Source of the DNA: Pseudoclavibacter sp. AY1F1
GTDB lineage: Bacteria > Actinomycetota > Actinomycetes > Actinomycetales > Microbacteriaceae
Direction: 5' to 3'
Length of the DNA stretch: 64,000 nucleotides
Assembly (NCBI RefSeq): GCF_002931075.1
Contig: NZ_PSTQ01000001.1
Location: 620,001-684,000, forward strand
The notes beneath the pieces are model-generated. The model was not told where the DNA came from, searched no databases, and saw only the letters and a program-made list of their open reading frames with translations. Shown piece after piece: positions 46,593 to 54,875 of the stretch (its first letter is position 1; each line of letters begins with the position of its first letter). Position numbers and translations under genes: made by a program.

Positions 46593-46710
46593 CCGGAAAA
46601 CTCCCTCAATGGAATTCATAGAGAAGCGGCGGCCGGTTTGTGGTCGCCACGCGCGGCGAAATTACCCCTCAGGGAAGCCTACACGCGTCGAACTGGCAGG
46701 AATAACCAGC

Positions 46711-48177
46711 TCAGGAGCGTGATTCGAGAAGCGCGATGAGCGTTCGCACCATCACGCCCGTCGCACCCTTGGGCACGTACCCGTACGGAGCCGACTCGTT
46801 GTTGGACGGGCCGGCGATATCGAGGTGCACCCACGGAATCGCTCCGTTGCCGTCGGCGCGCTCTCCGACGAATCGTTCGAGGAACGCCGCGGCGACGAGC
46901 ATCCCGGCCGAGCGGTTGCCGGAGCGCATGTTGGCGAGGTCCGCGACCGGGGACTTGAGCGTGTCGCCGACCTCCTCGGGAATTGGCATAGCCCACGACG
47001 GTTCGCCGATGGACTTGGAAGCGTCGACGACGCTGGTGATCCATGCGTCGTCGTTGCCCATGACCGCGGTGGTGCGGTCCCCGAGCGCGACGACCTGCGC
47101 GCCCGTGAGTGTCGCGATGTCGATGATCAAGTCGGGGTGCTCTTCGCTCGCGGCGGCGATGCCGTCCGCCATGACGATTCGCCCCTCAGCGTCGGTGTTC
47201 GTGATCTCTACGGTCTTGCCGCCGTAGATGGTCACAACGTCGTCGGGCCGGGTAGCGGTGCTCGATGGCATGTTCTCTGCGATGCAGAGCCATCCTGTGA
47301 TCGCAACCTTGATCCCGAGCTCGGCAGCGGCCTGCAGGACGCCGACGATCGTCGCGGCGCCCGCCATGTCGAACTTCATGCCGACCATCGACCCCGCGGG
47401 CTTGAGCGAGAGGCCACCCGTGTCGAACGTGATGCCCTTGCCCACCAGCGCGATGTGCAGCTCTGCCCCCTCCGGGCGGTAGTCGAGGCGCACCAGGCGA
47501 GGGCCGCGGGATGACCCCTGGCCCACAGCGGTCAGGCCGCCGAAGCCTCCCTCGCGGAGCTCGGTGTCGTCCCAGACGCGGGCCTCGATGCCGTTCTCCT
47601 TGGCGACCCGCAGTGCGACGTCGGCAAGGGCTGCAGGAGGAAGGTCGTTCGGGGGCGTGTTCACCGCATCCTGCACGAGGGCGACCGCCTGGGCGATGGT
47701 CGTCGCCCTGGCATTCTCCGCGGTTGCGCGAGCCGTGTCCGACGTCACGACGGTGATCTTGGTGAGCGCCGAGTCGTCGGCCTCCGACTTGTACTCGGTG
47801 AAGCGGTAGCTGGCGAGGAGCGCGCCGAGCAAGACGGCCTGGCGAACGTCGGCGTCAAGCGCGTCAGCGTCCATCGCGACCGCTGACGTTCCCGCGGCGC
47901 GAGCGAGCGAGCCGCCCGCGCGACGCGCCTGCTCCTCGTCGGTCCCGTCACCGAGACCGAGCGCGATGACGGCTCGCACGCCGCCGTCGAGCGGGATCGC
48001 GATCTTCTGCGTCTCGCCGCTCTTCCCGCGGAAGCCGGTCGCCTCGAGGTACGGCTCGAGATCCGGGAACCCCGGAGGCGCCGAGATCGTGAGCGACTCC
48101 TCGCGTCGGAGCACGGGGAGCACCAGGAGCTGTGCGTCGGGGGCGGATTCGGCGAGTTCCAAGATGGCGAGCGTCAT
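46711..48177 (-). CDS. pepA: leucyl aminopeptidase (M17)
   Basis: A 488-residue hexameric cytosol aminopeptidase that removes N-terminal residues from peptides. The C-terminal domain has the two-zinc site: VGKGITFDTGGLSLKP (Lys, Asp), MKFDMAGAA and the NTDAEGRIVMAD signature. The ATG at 48177 is leaderless, with TATGCT seven bases upstream. Divergent from the PAC2 gene. Confidence 0.95.
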   Translation of the reverse strand: MTLAILELAESAPDAQLLVLPVLRREESLTISAPPGFPDLEPYLEATGFRGKSGETQKIAIPLDGGVRAVIALGLGDGTDEEQARRAGGSLARAAGTSAVAMDADALDADVRQAVLLGALLASYRFTEYKSEADDSALTKITVVTSDTARATAENARATTIAQAVALVQDAVNTPPNDLPPAALADVALRVAKENGIEARVWDDTELREGGFGGLTAVGQGSSRGPRLVRLDYRPEGAELHIALVGKGITFDTGGLSLKPAGSMVGMKFDMAGAATIVGVLQAAAELGIKVAITGWLCIAENMPSSTATRPDDVVTIYGGKTVEITNTDAEGRIVMADGIAAASEEHPDLIIDIATLTGAQVVALGDRTTAVMGNDDAWITSVVDASKSIGEPSWAMPIPEEVGDTLKSPVADLANMRSGNRSAGMLVAAAFLERFVGERADGNGAIPWVHLDIAGPSNNESAPYGYVPKGATGVMVRTLIALLESRS

Positions 48178-48184
48178 GCATGCC

Positions 48185-48190
48185 AGCATA
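48185..48190 (-). promoter_or_regulatory. -10 box of leaderless pepA
   Basis: TATGCT (minus strand), 7 bases, ATG at 48177. Confidence 0.55.
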
Positions 48191-48266
48191 TTGCGGCCGT
48201 GCCGGGCCGAGCTGGCGAGCTCGTGCGCCAAGCGCGAACGCCCGCTCGAACGCCAGCCTTCGGACC

Positions 48267-48272
48267 TAGCAT
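48267..48272 (+). promoter_or_regulatory. -10 box of leaderless gene at 48280
   Basis: TAGCAT, 7 bases (TGAGCCT), ATG. The sequence TGAGCCTATG recurs exactly before the gene at 33174. Confidence 0.55.
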
Positions 48273-48279
48273 TGAGCCT

Positions 48280-49194
48280 ATGAGCGAGACTGAGCGCATC
48301 TTCCGAGTGGCTGCCGCCTGGCATGACGTCCCTGCCGGCCTGCCCCTCATTGTGGCGCTGCGCGGTGGCCACGACGCGGGGGCCGTCGCCGCGCAGGTCT
48401 CCGACGAGATCGTCGACCTCGACGCGGACGCGCGAATCGTCGCGGAGTTCGACGCCGATGAGCTGTACGACTACCGGGCGCGTCGTCCGATCGTGTCCGT
48501 CTCCAACGGCCGCGTGAAGTCCGTGTCGGAGCCGAGGCTCGATCTCCGCCTCGTCACCGACGAACTCGGTCAGGAGTTCCTGTTCCTGTCCGGCTTCGAG
48601 CCCGACTACCGCTGGCGGGTCTTCAGCGAGGCGCTCGTGAGTGCTGTCGACGCGCTCGAGGTGTCCTCGACGACGTGGATCCACGCCGTGCCGATGCCCG
48701 TTCCGCACACGCGCCCGATCCGCATCGCAGCCACGGGTAACCGGGAAGAGCTCGTCGACACGCTCTCCGTCTGGAACCCGACGACCGAGGCGCCCGCCCA
48801 CGTCATGCAGTACTTCCAGGTCAGGGCCGAGGAGCTGGGGCACCCCGTGCTGAGCCTCGCGATGCTCATCCCGCACTATGTCGCAGACTCCTCGGTTCCG
48901 GCCGGAGCCGTCGCCGCACTCTCAGCGCTCGGCAGCGCGACGGGCCGCATGATCGCGACCGAGGCGCTGCGCGAGCGCGACCGCACGTTCCGAGCAGGCG
49001 TCGACGCCGAACTCGAGTCGAACCCGGACGGGCAGAAGCTCATCCATGCCCTCGAGACTCAGCACGACGCGTACCTGCAGAATCTGTCGGTGACCAACGA
49101 CTTCGAAGATGCCGCAGGCGAGCTCCCCTCGGCAGACCAGCTGGCCGCTGAGATCGAGCGGTACCTGGCGCTGGGTCGCGACGACGACGCCTGA
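48280..49194 (+). CDS. PAC2 family (proteasome-assembly-chaperone-like) protein
   Basis: A 304-residue protein of the PAC2 family: GLPLIVALRGGHDAGAVAAQ, FDADELYDYRARRP, FEPDYRWRVFSEAL, WIHAVPMPVPHTRP and HYVADSSVPAGAVAALSAL. Actinobacterial members associate with proteasome-type systems by inference only; no prc genes are in the window. Start fixed by a leaderless promoter. Confidence 0.88.
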   Translation: MSETERIFRVAAAWHDVPAGLPLIVALRGGHDAGAVAAQVSDEIVDLDADARIVAEFDADELYDYRARRPIVSVSNGRVKSVSEPRLDLRLVTDELGQEFLFLSGFEPDYRWRVFSEALVSAVDALEVSSTTWIHAVPMPVPHTRPIRIAATGNREELVDTLSVWNPTTEAPAHVMQYFQVRAEELGHPVLSLAMLIPHYVADSSVPAGAVAALSALGSATGRMIATEALRERDRTFRAGVDAELESNPDGQKLIHALETQHDAYLQNLSVTNDFEDAAGELPSADQLAAEIERYLALGRDDDA

Positions 49195-49245
49195 GTCGTC
49201 GGGGCCGAGCAGGCCCGTCTCCACAGGTAGGGGACAATAGCCGGA

Positions 49246-50562
49246 ATGAATCGTCGTCTTGCCCCCGCGATGTTCGCCATCACGGCGATCGCTTACATGG
49301 TCGCCGTTACGCAGCGCTCCTCGCTCGGGGTCGCCGGCGTGCTGGCGAGCGAGCGCTTCGAGGTGGGGGCGACGGCACTCTCGACGTTGGCGGTCGCACA
49401 GCTGGCGGTCTACGCGGCACTGCAGATCCCTGTCGGAATGCTCCTCGACAGGTTCGGCCCCGCGCGGCTCATCCTCGTGGGCGCGCTGCTCATGTCCGGC
49501 GGGCAGCTGATCGTCGCGCTCGCGCCCGAGCTCAGCGTCGCTGTGATGGGCCGGATGCTCGTGGGAGCTGGCGACGCGACGACCTTCGTCTCTGGGCTGC
49601 GCATCATCGCCGCATGGTTCCCACCGCGCCGCGTACCGATCTTTGTGCAGTGGTACGGGAACCTCGGTCAGCTTGGCCAGGTGCTCTCCGCCGTGCCGTT
49701 CGGGTTCCTGCTTCGCTCGACGTCGTGGACTCCGGCCTTCCTCTCCGTCGCGAGTCTTGCCTTCATCACCGCGATCGCAGTCGCCGTCTTCCTCCGCGAC
49801 AGTCCGGATCTTCGTCGCGCCGGGGAAGCGATCAGCGTCCGCGGAGTGCTCGCCAAGGTCGGTCAGGCCGCACGGCGCCCCGGGACTCGGCTCGGGTTCT
49901 GGGCTCACTTCACGACGCAGTTCCCCGGCACGATCTTCGGGCTGCTCTGGGGCTACCCGCTCATGACCCAGGGGCTTGGCCTCGAACCTGCTGTCGCGTC
50001 GTCGCTGCTGCCGGTCATCGTCCTCGCGGGGATGGTGCTCGGTCCGTTCCTCGGCGTCCTCACCGGCAGGTATCCGCTGCGCCGCTCGAACCTGGTGCTC
50101 ATCTGCGCGCTCCTGATCCTGTCCGTCTGGGTTGCGATGCTCCTATGGCCTGGTCAACCGCCACTCTGGCTGCTGATCGTTCTCCTGGTCGTCATGGGCA
50201 TCGGCGGCTCTGGCTCGGCTATCGGATTCGACTACGCGCGAACCTTCAACCCTGCCTCGAGCCTCGGCTCCGCCTCCGGCATCGTCAACGTCGGTGGCTT
50301 CGTGGCCAGCTTCACCACGATGTTCCTCATCGGCATCTCGCTCGACGCTCTCGGAATCGGGGTGGCCGGGGCTGTGGACTGGCAGCAGTACAAGCTCGCA
50401 TTCTGGGTCATCCCGGCGATCATGCTCGTCGGGCTCAGCGGTCTGCTGCTCAGTCGTCGGCGCACACGAGGTCGAATGGCGCGCGACGAGGGAATAATCA
50501 TCGACCCGATCTGGGTTGCAATAGGCAGGAAATGGTTCGGGTCGGGCAGACACGGGATGTGA
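49246..50562 (+). CDS. MFS transporter
   Basis: A 438-residue polytopic protein with about twelve membrane helices. The loop after helix 2 reads GMLLDRFGPARLILVGALL, the MFS motif A, and helix 5 region shows WYGNLGQLGQVLSAVP. The type resembles nitrate/nitrite-like or YjhB-like permeases, but the substrate cannot be deduced. GACAAT seven bases before the ATG may be a leaderless -10. A basic cytoplasmic tail RRRTRGRMARDEG ends the protein. Confidence 0.86.
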   Translation: MNRRLAPAMFAITAIAYMVAVTQRSSLGVAGVLASERFEVGATALSTLAVAQLAVYAALQIPVGMLLDRFGPARLILVGALLMSGGQLIVALAPELSVAVMGRMLVGAGDATTFVSGLRIIAAWFPPRRVPIFVQWYGNLGQLGQVLSAVPFGFLLRSTSWTPAFLSVASLAFITAIAVAVFLRDSPDLRRAGEAISVRGVLAKVGQAARRPGTRLGFWAHFTTQFPGTIFGLLWGYPLMTQGLGLEPAVASSLLPVIVLAGMVLGPFLGVLTGRYPLRRSNLVLICALLILSVWVAMLLWPGQPPLWLLIVLLVVMGIGGSGSAIGFDYARTFNPASSLGSASGIVNVGGFVASFTTMFLIGISLDALGIGVAGAVDWQQYKLAFWVIPAIMLVGLSGLLLSRRRTRGRMARDEGIIIDPIWVAIGRKWFGSGRHGM

Positions 50563-50581
50563 ATCCACGGCGTCAATCCAG

Positions 50582-50607
50582 GGTTTCGTCTGAAACCGTG
50601 CCATAAT
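50582..50607 (+). promoter_or_regulatory. putative promoter of the primary sigma factor gene with palindrome
   Basis: CATAAT (50602-50607) looks like a -10 box and would start a leader of about 80 bases. A perfect inverted repeat GGTTTC-GTCT-GAAACC (50582-50597) occupies the spacer just upstream, a good position for an operator. Confidence 0.4.
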
Positions 50608-50693
50608 CAACGGATGGACCCTGCGGGTCTGCCTTCGTGCAGACTTGACAAGGGCCTTCCTTATGCCCGCACCGTGACGAGAGGGGTCTGAAC

Positions 50694-52097
50694 ATGGCGA
50701 CACGCACGGGAGCTACCACGGCTACTGCAGAAGCAACCGAGGAAACCAAGAAGGCGCCGGCGCGCAAGCGCGCGACGCCGGTGAAGAAGGCGAGCGCAGA
50801 CACTGTCGCAGCCGTCGACACCGAGAGCACAGCAGACGAAACGGCGGCGAAGAAGCCCGCTGCGAAGCGCGCACCTGCGAAGCGTAAGACCGCAACTGCG
50901 GCCGAGGGGACGACCGCGAAGGCCGCACCCCGCAAGCGCGCTGCAGCGAAGAAGAAGGTCGAGGGTGACGAGCCCGAAGACGGCGCAGAAGAGGGCGAGA
51001 TCGAAGAGGTCGATGTCGACGCGGATGCGTCCGACAACGCAGACTCCGACGACGACTCGGTCAAGCCGGCCGACCCGAAGGACGCAAAGGCAGACACAGA
51101 GAAGGCGCGCGTTCAGGGCGCCATCGTTCTCACGCCAAGCGACGACGAGGAAGAGACTCCGGTCTACTCCGCGGCCATCACCGGTGCGACGGCTGACCCG
51201 GTCAAGGACTACCTGAAGCAGATCGGAAAGGTCGCACTGCTGAACGCGGCCGAAGAGGTTGACCTCGCCATGCGCATCGAGGCTGGCCTGTTCGCCGCCG
51301 AGAAGCTCAAGGAGCAGGAAGGTGAGCTCGACAAGCAGCTCGTCCGCGAGCTCAAGTGGGTCTCCCGAGACGGCGACCGGGCTAAGAGCCACCTCCTCGG
51401 AGCAAACCTCCGCCTGGTCGTGAGCCTCGCCAAGCGCTACACGGGTCGAGGAATGCAGTTCCTTGACCTCATCCAGGAGGGCAACATGGGCCTCATCCGT
51501 GCAGTCGAGAAGTTCGACTACACGAAGGGCTTCAAATTCTCCACTTACGCGACCTGGTGGATCCGCCAGGCCATCACGCGTGCAATGGCGGACCAGGCAC
51601 GCACGATCCGCATCCCGGTGCACATGGTCGAGGTCATCAACAAGCTCGCCCGCGTCCAGCGTCAGATGCTGCAGGACCTCGGTCGCGAGCCCACGCCGGA
51701 GGAGCTCGCCAAGGAGCTCGACATGACCCCTGAAAAGGTCGTCGAGGTGCAGAAGTATGGCCGCGAACCCATCTCGCTGCACACGCCGCTCGGTGAAGAC
51801 GGAGACAGCGAGTTCGGTGACCTCATCGAGGACACCGAGGCCGTAGTCCCCGCAGACGCGGTGAGCTTTACGATGCTGCAGCGCCAGCTCGAATCGCTGC
51901 TCGACTCGCTTGCCGAGCGCGAAGCTGGTGTCATTCGCATGCGCTTCGGCCTCGGAGACGGCATGCCGAAGACGCTCGATCAGATCGGCGACACGTTCGG
52001 TGTGACTCGAGAGCGCATCCGCCAGATCGAGTCCAAGACGATGGCCAAGCTGCGCCACCCGTCGCGCTCGCAGTCGCTGCGCGACTACCTCGAGTAG
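50694..52097 (+). CDS. rpoD: primary RNA polymerase sigma factor
   Basis: A 467-residue sigma-70 group 1 factor (SigA/HrdB type). The N-terminal 160 residues are a Lys/Ala/Asp/Glu-rich tail found in actinobacterial housekeeping sigmas. Region 1.2 starts at [21 protein letters not shown], region 2 has [26 protein letters not shown] and [17 protein letters not shown], and region 4 has [29 protein letters not shown] precedes the ATG. Confidence 0.96.
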   Translation: MATRTGATTATAEATEETKKAPARKRATPVKKASADTVAAVDTESTADETAAKKPAAKRAPAKRKTATAAEGTTAKAAPRKRAAAKKKVEGDEPEDGAEEGEIEEVDVDADASDNADSDDDSVKPADPKDAKADTEKARVQGAIVLTPSDDEEETPVYSAAITGATADPVKDYLKQIGKVALLNAAEEVDLAMRIEAGLFAAEKLKEQEGELDKQLVRELKWVSRDGDRAKSHLLGANLRLVVSLAKRYTGRGMQFLDLIQEGNMGLIRAVEKFDYTKGFKFSTYATWWIRQAITRAMADQARTIRIPVHMVEVINKLARVQRQMLQDLGREPTPEELAKELDMTPEKVVEVQKYGREPISLHTPLGEDGDSEFGDLIEDTEAVVPADAVSFTMLQRQLESLLDSLAEREAGVIRMRFGLGDGMPKTLDQIGDTFGVTRERIRQIESKTMAKLRHPSRSQSLRDYLE

Positions 52098-52108
52098 CGA
52101 GACCTGTC

Positions 52109-52145
52109 GAGTGGGCGCTATCTGAGGACGAGATCGCGCCCACTC
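52109..52145 (+). terminator. first hairpin after rpoD
   Basis: GAGTGGGCGC and GCGCCCACTC form a 10-bp stem with a 17-base loop, 12 bases after the stop codon. Confidence 0.6.
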
Positions 52146-52210
52146 GGCCAGAGCGCTCAGGTCTACTCGGCACGCTCAGGCCCACTCGGCACGCTTAGGC
52201 CCGCTCGGCA
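52142..52210. repeat. 19-bp degenerate tandem repeat
   Basis: ACTCGGCACGCTCAGGCCC at 52165-52183 is repeated with one change at 52184-52202, with a longer variant before (52142-52164) and a partial copy after (52203-52210). It fills the space between the two rpoD hairpins. Confidence 0.65.
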
Positions 52211-52240
52211 AGTGCGCACGGCAGGACTCAGTTCACGATA

Positions 52241-52270
52241 AAGGCCCGGATGCAATCGCATCCGGGCCTT
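52241..52270. terminator. bidirectional terminator between rpoD and DUF7455 gene
   Basis: AAGGCCCGGATGC and GCATCCGGGCCTT form a perfect 13-bp stem over a 4-base loop, flanked by A and T residues that suit termination on both strands. Confidence 0.8.
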
Positions 52271-52311
52271 CGTCGTTCGCGGCGTGTGCCGTGACGGGAT
52301 TCGTCGGTGGG

Positions 52312-52551
52312 TTACTCTGCGGGCTGTCCGGCTGCAGCCTTCTCGCCGTGCAGGCGGGAAGTCTCGTCGTGCCAGGCGACCGCCTGCTGGCGGAGCTTCT
52401 CTTCGTGGCGTGTCGCGTGGTGGGCGCAGAAGAGGAGTTCTCCCGCACTCAGCTGCACGCGGACGTACGCCTGAGCTCCGCACGCGTCGCAACGGTCTGT
52501 TGCGGCGATGGGCGCCGAGTCGGTGCGCAGGGCCGTTGTGCTCTCCGTCAT
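52312..52551 (-). CDS. DUF7455 small zinc-finger-like protein
   Basis: A 79-residue protein with DRCDACGAQAYVRVQLSAGE and LLFCAHHATRHEEKL: a CxxC plus C-x-H-H set of likely zinc ligands, as in the actinobacterial DUF7455 family usually found next to the primary sigma gene. GGAGG precedes the ATG. A regulatory role linked to RNA polymerase is plausible but untested. Confidence 0.86.
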   Translation of the reverse strand: MTESTTALRTDSAPIAATDRCDACGAQAYVRVQLSAGELLFCAHHATRHEEKLRQQAVAWHDETSRLHGEKAAAGQPAE

Positions 52552-52778
52552 GATGCCTCCAAAGCTTCGGTGATCTTGCGATCACGACAATTAGAGCACG
52601 GGCATTGGAATCCCGGGTGATTTGAGGGGTCAGGTTCGCCCTGCGCGTAGCAGCGGCGCCACCGCGTGACGTCCGTGGTCCCGACACGGGCCCGTGAGAT
52701 ACTGGCGGCGGTCGGCGAGGCGGGGGTCTCTCGCCGTTTCGACGGATGCGCAGACACTGCGCGGAAACGGGAGTGTGC

Positions 52779-54062
52779 ATGGGTGGCAAGCTGCGGCGAA
52801 TGATCGCCGTCGGTCTCGGACGGAGCGCGCGCGGAGCCATGCGTCTCCGCGGAGGTGGCTCCGCGGTGCCGGGGAGGGTGGCACTCGCCATCTCTCCGGA
52901 CTTCCTCGAGACGGCAGTGGCGAAACTTCCGCTCGGCGTCATCTTCGTCTCCGGGTCCAACGGCAAGTCCACGACCACGCACTTCCTCACCAGGATGCTG
53001 CGCCGCCACGGGCTGCGCGTCTTCACGAACTCCTCTGGTGGCAACCTCCCGCAGGGCATCGCTTCTTCGATGCTCCCTGACGTCGACGTCAACGGCAATC
53101 TTCGAGCTGACATCGCGGTACTGGAGGTCGACGAGGCCTACGGCCCGCGCCTCCTTGGGCACCTCCACCCTCGTGGAGTGCTCCTGCTCAACGTGCAGGT
53201 CGATCAGCTCAACCGCTTCTACGACCCGTCTCGGGTGACGGAGTTCCTCCGCACCATTGCCGGGGCCTGCGGCGACTTTAGCGTGCTGAACGCTGACGAC
53301 GCCTCGCTCCGGAGCCTTCCGCCGTCACTCGACGCGCCTGTGACGTGGTTCGGAGTCACCCCCGAACTCATCGAGCAGTCGCCGAACGGCCTCTCGAACT
53401 TCGATGACATCTCGGCCGCGAGCGTCGAGGTTGCTGCTGGTGATCGAGCTGTGCAAGTCGTCTCGCTGAACGGGCGGGACGCGACCCTCCGCTTCGGCGA
53501 TGAAGAGATCGCCATCCGCCTCCCTGCCCGCGGCCTGCACTACGCACTCGACGCCGCTGGCGCTGCCGCCACCGCTCAGCGCATCCTCGGCGACTCGTTT
53601 GTGCCCGCGCTCGTCGCGGAAGCGCTTGGCGAGTCGCAGACGGTCTACGGTCGTGGCGAAGTCATGAGCGTGCGTGGTGAGGAGATCGAGATCATCATGA
53701 TGAAGAACCCTCCGAGCCTGCAGATGAACCTGGATGCCCTCGAAGAGGCTCCCGAGCAGGTCTTCGTCTCCGTCGACGAGGGCACCCCGGACCCGTCGTG
53801 GATCTTCGGCGCCGACCTGAGCCGACTCGACCACGTCGACGTGGTCTCCGGCACAAAGGCGTGGCAGATCGCGACCAGGCTCGGCTACGGCGATATCCCC
53901 GTTGGCCTTGTTGAGCCCAGCCTCGGTGATGCACTGGACAAGTTCCTCGCTCTGCCGAAGCCAAGCAAGGGTATGAAGACGATGATCGTGAACTACGAGC
54001 AGATGATGTCGATCCGCCGCCGACTTGGGCAGTCCGGCATCGAGGGGAAGGCCAACTCATGA
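52779..54062 (+). CDS. MurT-like Mur ligase lacking the zinc ribbon
   Basis: A 427-residue Mur-ligase-family protein closest to MurT, which with GatD amidates the alpha-carboxyl of D-Glu in lipid II. ATP motif GSNGKSTTTHFL at residues 59-70, GGNLPQGIASSM, VDEAYGPRLL and LLNVQVDQLNRFYDP, then the DUF1727 domain with MMKNPPSLQMN. MurT normally has a Cys4 zinc ribbon inserted in the central domain; the equivalent stretch (about residues 165-260) contains no cysteine. GGGAG precedes ATG at 52779. Overlaps the GatD-like gene by ATGA. Confidence 0.85.
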   Translation: MGGKLRRMIAVGLGRSARGAMRLRGGGSAVPGRVALAISPDFLETAVAKLPLGVIFVSGSNGKSTTTHFLTRMLRRHGLRVFTNSSGGNLPQGIASSMLPDVDVNGNLRADIAVLEVDEAYGPRLLGHLHPRGVLLLNVQVDQLNRFYDPSRVTEFLRTIAGACGDFSVLNADDASLRSLPPSLDAPVTWFGVTPELIEQSPNGLSNFDDISAASVEVAAGDRAVQVVSLNGRDATLRFGDEEIAIRLPARGLHYALDAAGAAATAQRILGDSFVPALVAEALGESQTVYGRGEVMSVRGEEIEIIMMKNPPSLQMNLDALEEAPEQVFVSVDEGTPDPSWIFGADLSRLDHVDVVSGTKAWQIATRLGYGDIPVGLVEPSLGDALDKFLALPKPSKGMKTMIVNYEQMMSIRRRLGQSGIEGKANS

Positions 54063-54817
54063 TGTTGCGAATCGCGCACCTCTACCCGGTCGAGCTCGGG
54101 ATCAACGGCGACGTCGGCAACGTGACCGTGCTCGCCAAGCGCGCCAGAGCCCGCGGCCTCGAGGTCGAAGTTGTCAACGTCGGCCGTGGTGCCGTCGCGT
54201 TGCCAGACGCCGTCGACCTCCTCCACATCGGCTCCGGCCCGCTTGCAGCGGTGCAGACGGTCCAGTCGGATGCACTTCGGCACGCGATGCAGCTCCGCGA
54301 ACTCGTCACTGCCGGCATGCCGCTTCTCGCGGTCGGCGGCGGCTGGGAGCTGCTCGGCTCGAGCATCATCCACGACGACGGAGAGCTCGACGGCCTCGGC
54401 GTGTTCGCCTCGAAAGCCGTTCGCGAGCAGTCCCAGAGCGTCGCAGAAACTGTCGTACGTACCGACGGCGGCCTCCTCGCAGGGTTCGCCAACCACAACG
54501 CGGTGACGACACTCGATGCCGGCGCGAAAGCGCTCGGCGAGATCGTGCGCGGGTTCGGCAACGGCGGAGCGGCGGCGGAGAACGAAGGGTCGGAAGGCGC
54601 CAGACAGCTCAACGCGATCGGCACGCACCTGCACGGCCCGATTCTCGCCCTGAACCCTTCGCTGGCAGACCAGCTCCTCGAGCAGGCAGTTCAGCGCCGC
54701 GATGCCGACCACAGCCTCGGGGACGGCGGCGAGGAACTTGCCCGCCTTGACCTCTGGTCCAGGAACGCACGCCTCGCGCTCATGCGGCGGATCGGCCTGA
54801 CCGCTCCAGCTTCCTGA
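54059..54817 (+). CDS. GatD-like glutamine amidotransferase without catalytic Cys
   Basis: A 252-residue class I glutamine-amidotransferase-like protein (CobB/CobQ type) corresponding to GatD. The nucleophile elbow, CGGYQ in GatD, reads AVGGGWELLG here: Gly93 replaces the cysteine and the following Tyr-Gln is Trp-Glu. The partner region GTHLHGPILALNP retains the catalytic His. Without the cysteine it cannot release ammonia from glutamine by the known mechanism. It is coupled to the MurT-like gene by ATGA. Possible roles: structural partner of MurT, or a ligase using a different amine. Confidence 0.85.
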   Translation: MMLRIAHLYPVELGINGDVGNVTVLAKRARARGLEVEVVNVGRGAVALPDAVDLLHIGSGPLAAVQTVQSDALRHAMQLRELVTAGMPLLAVGGGWELLGSSIIHDDGELDGLGVFASKAVREQSQSVAETVVRTDGGLLAGFANHNAVTTLDAGAKALGEIVRGFGNGGAAAENEGSEGARQLNAIGTHLHGPILALNPSLADQLLEQAVQRRDADHSLGDGGEELARLDLWSRNARLALMRRIGLTAPAS

Positions 54818-54825
54818 CTCCGCCG

Positions 54826-54852
54826 CTGGGGGCGGGAAAGTCACGCCCCCAG
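54826..54852. terminator. terminator between gatD-like and racemase-like genes
   Basis: CTGGGGGCG and CGCCCCCAG pair in a 9-bp stem between the two convergent genes. Confidence 0.7.
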
Positions 54853-54875
54853 AGCTGAGGCTCGAGCGGGTTCGG

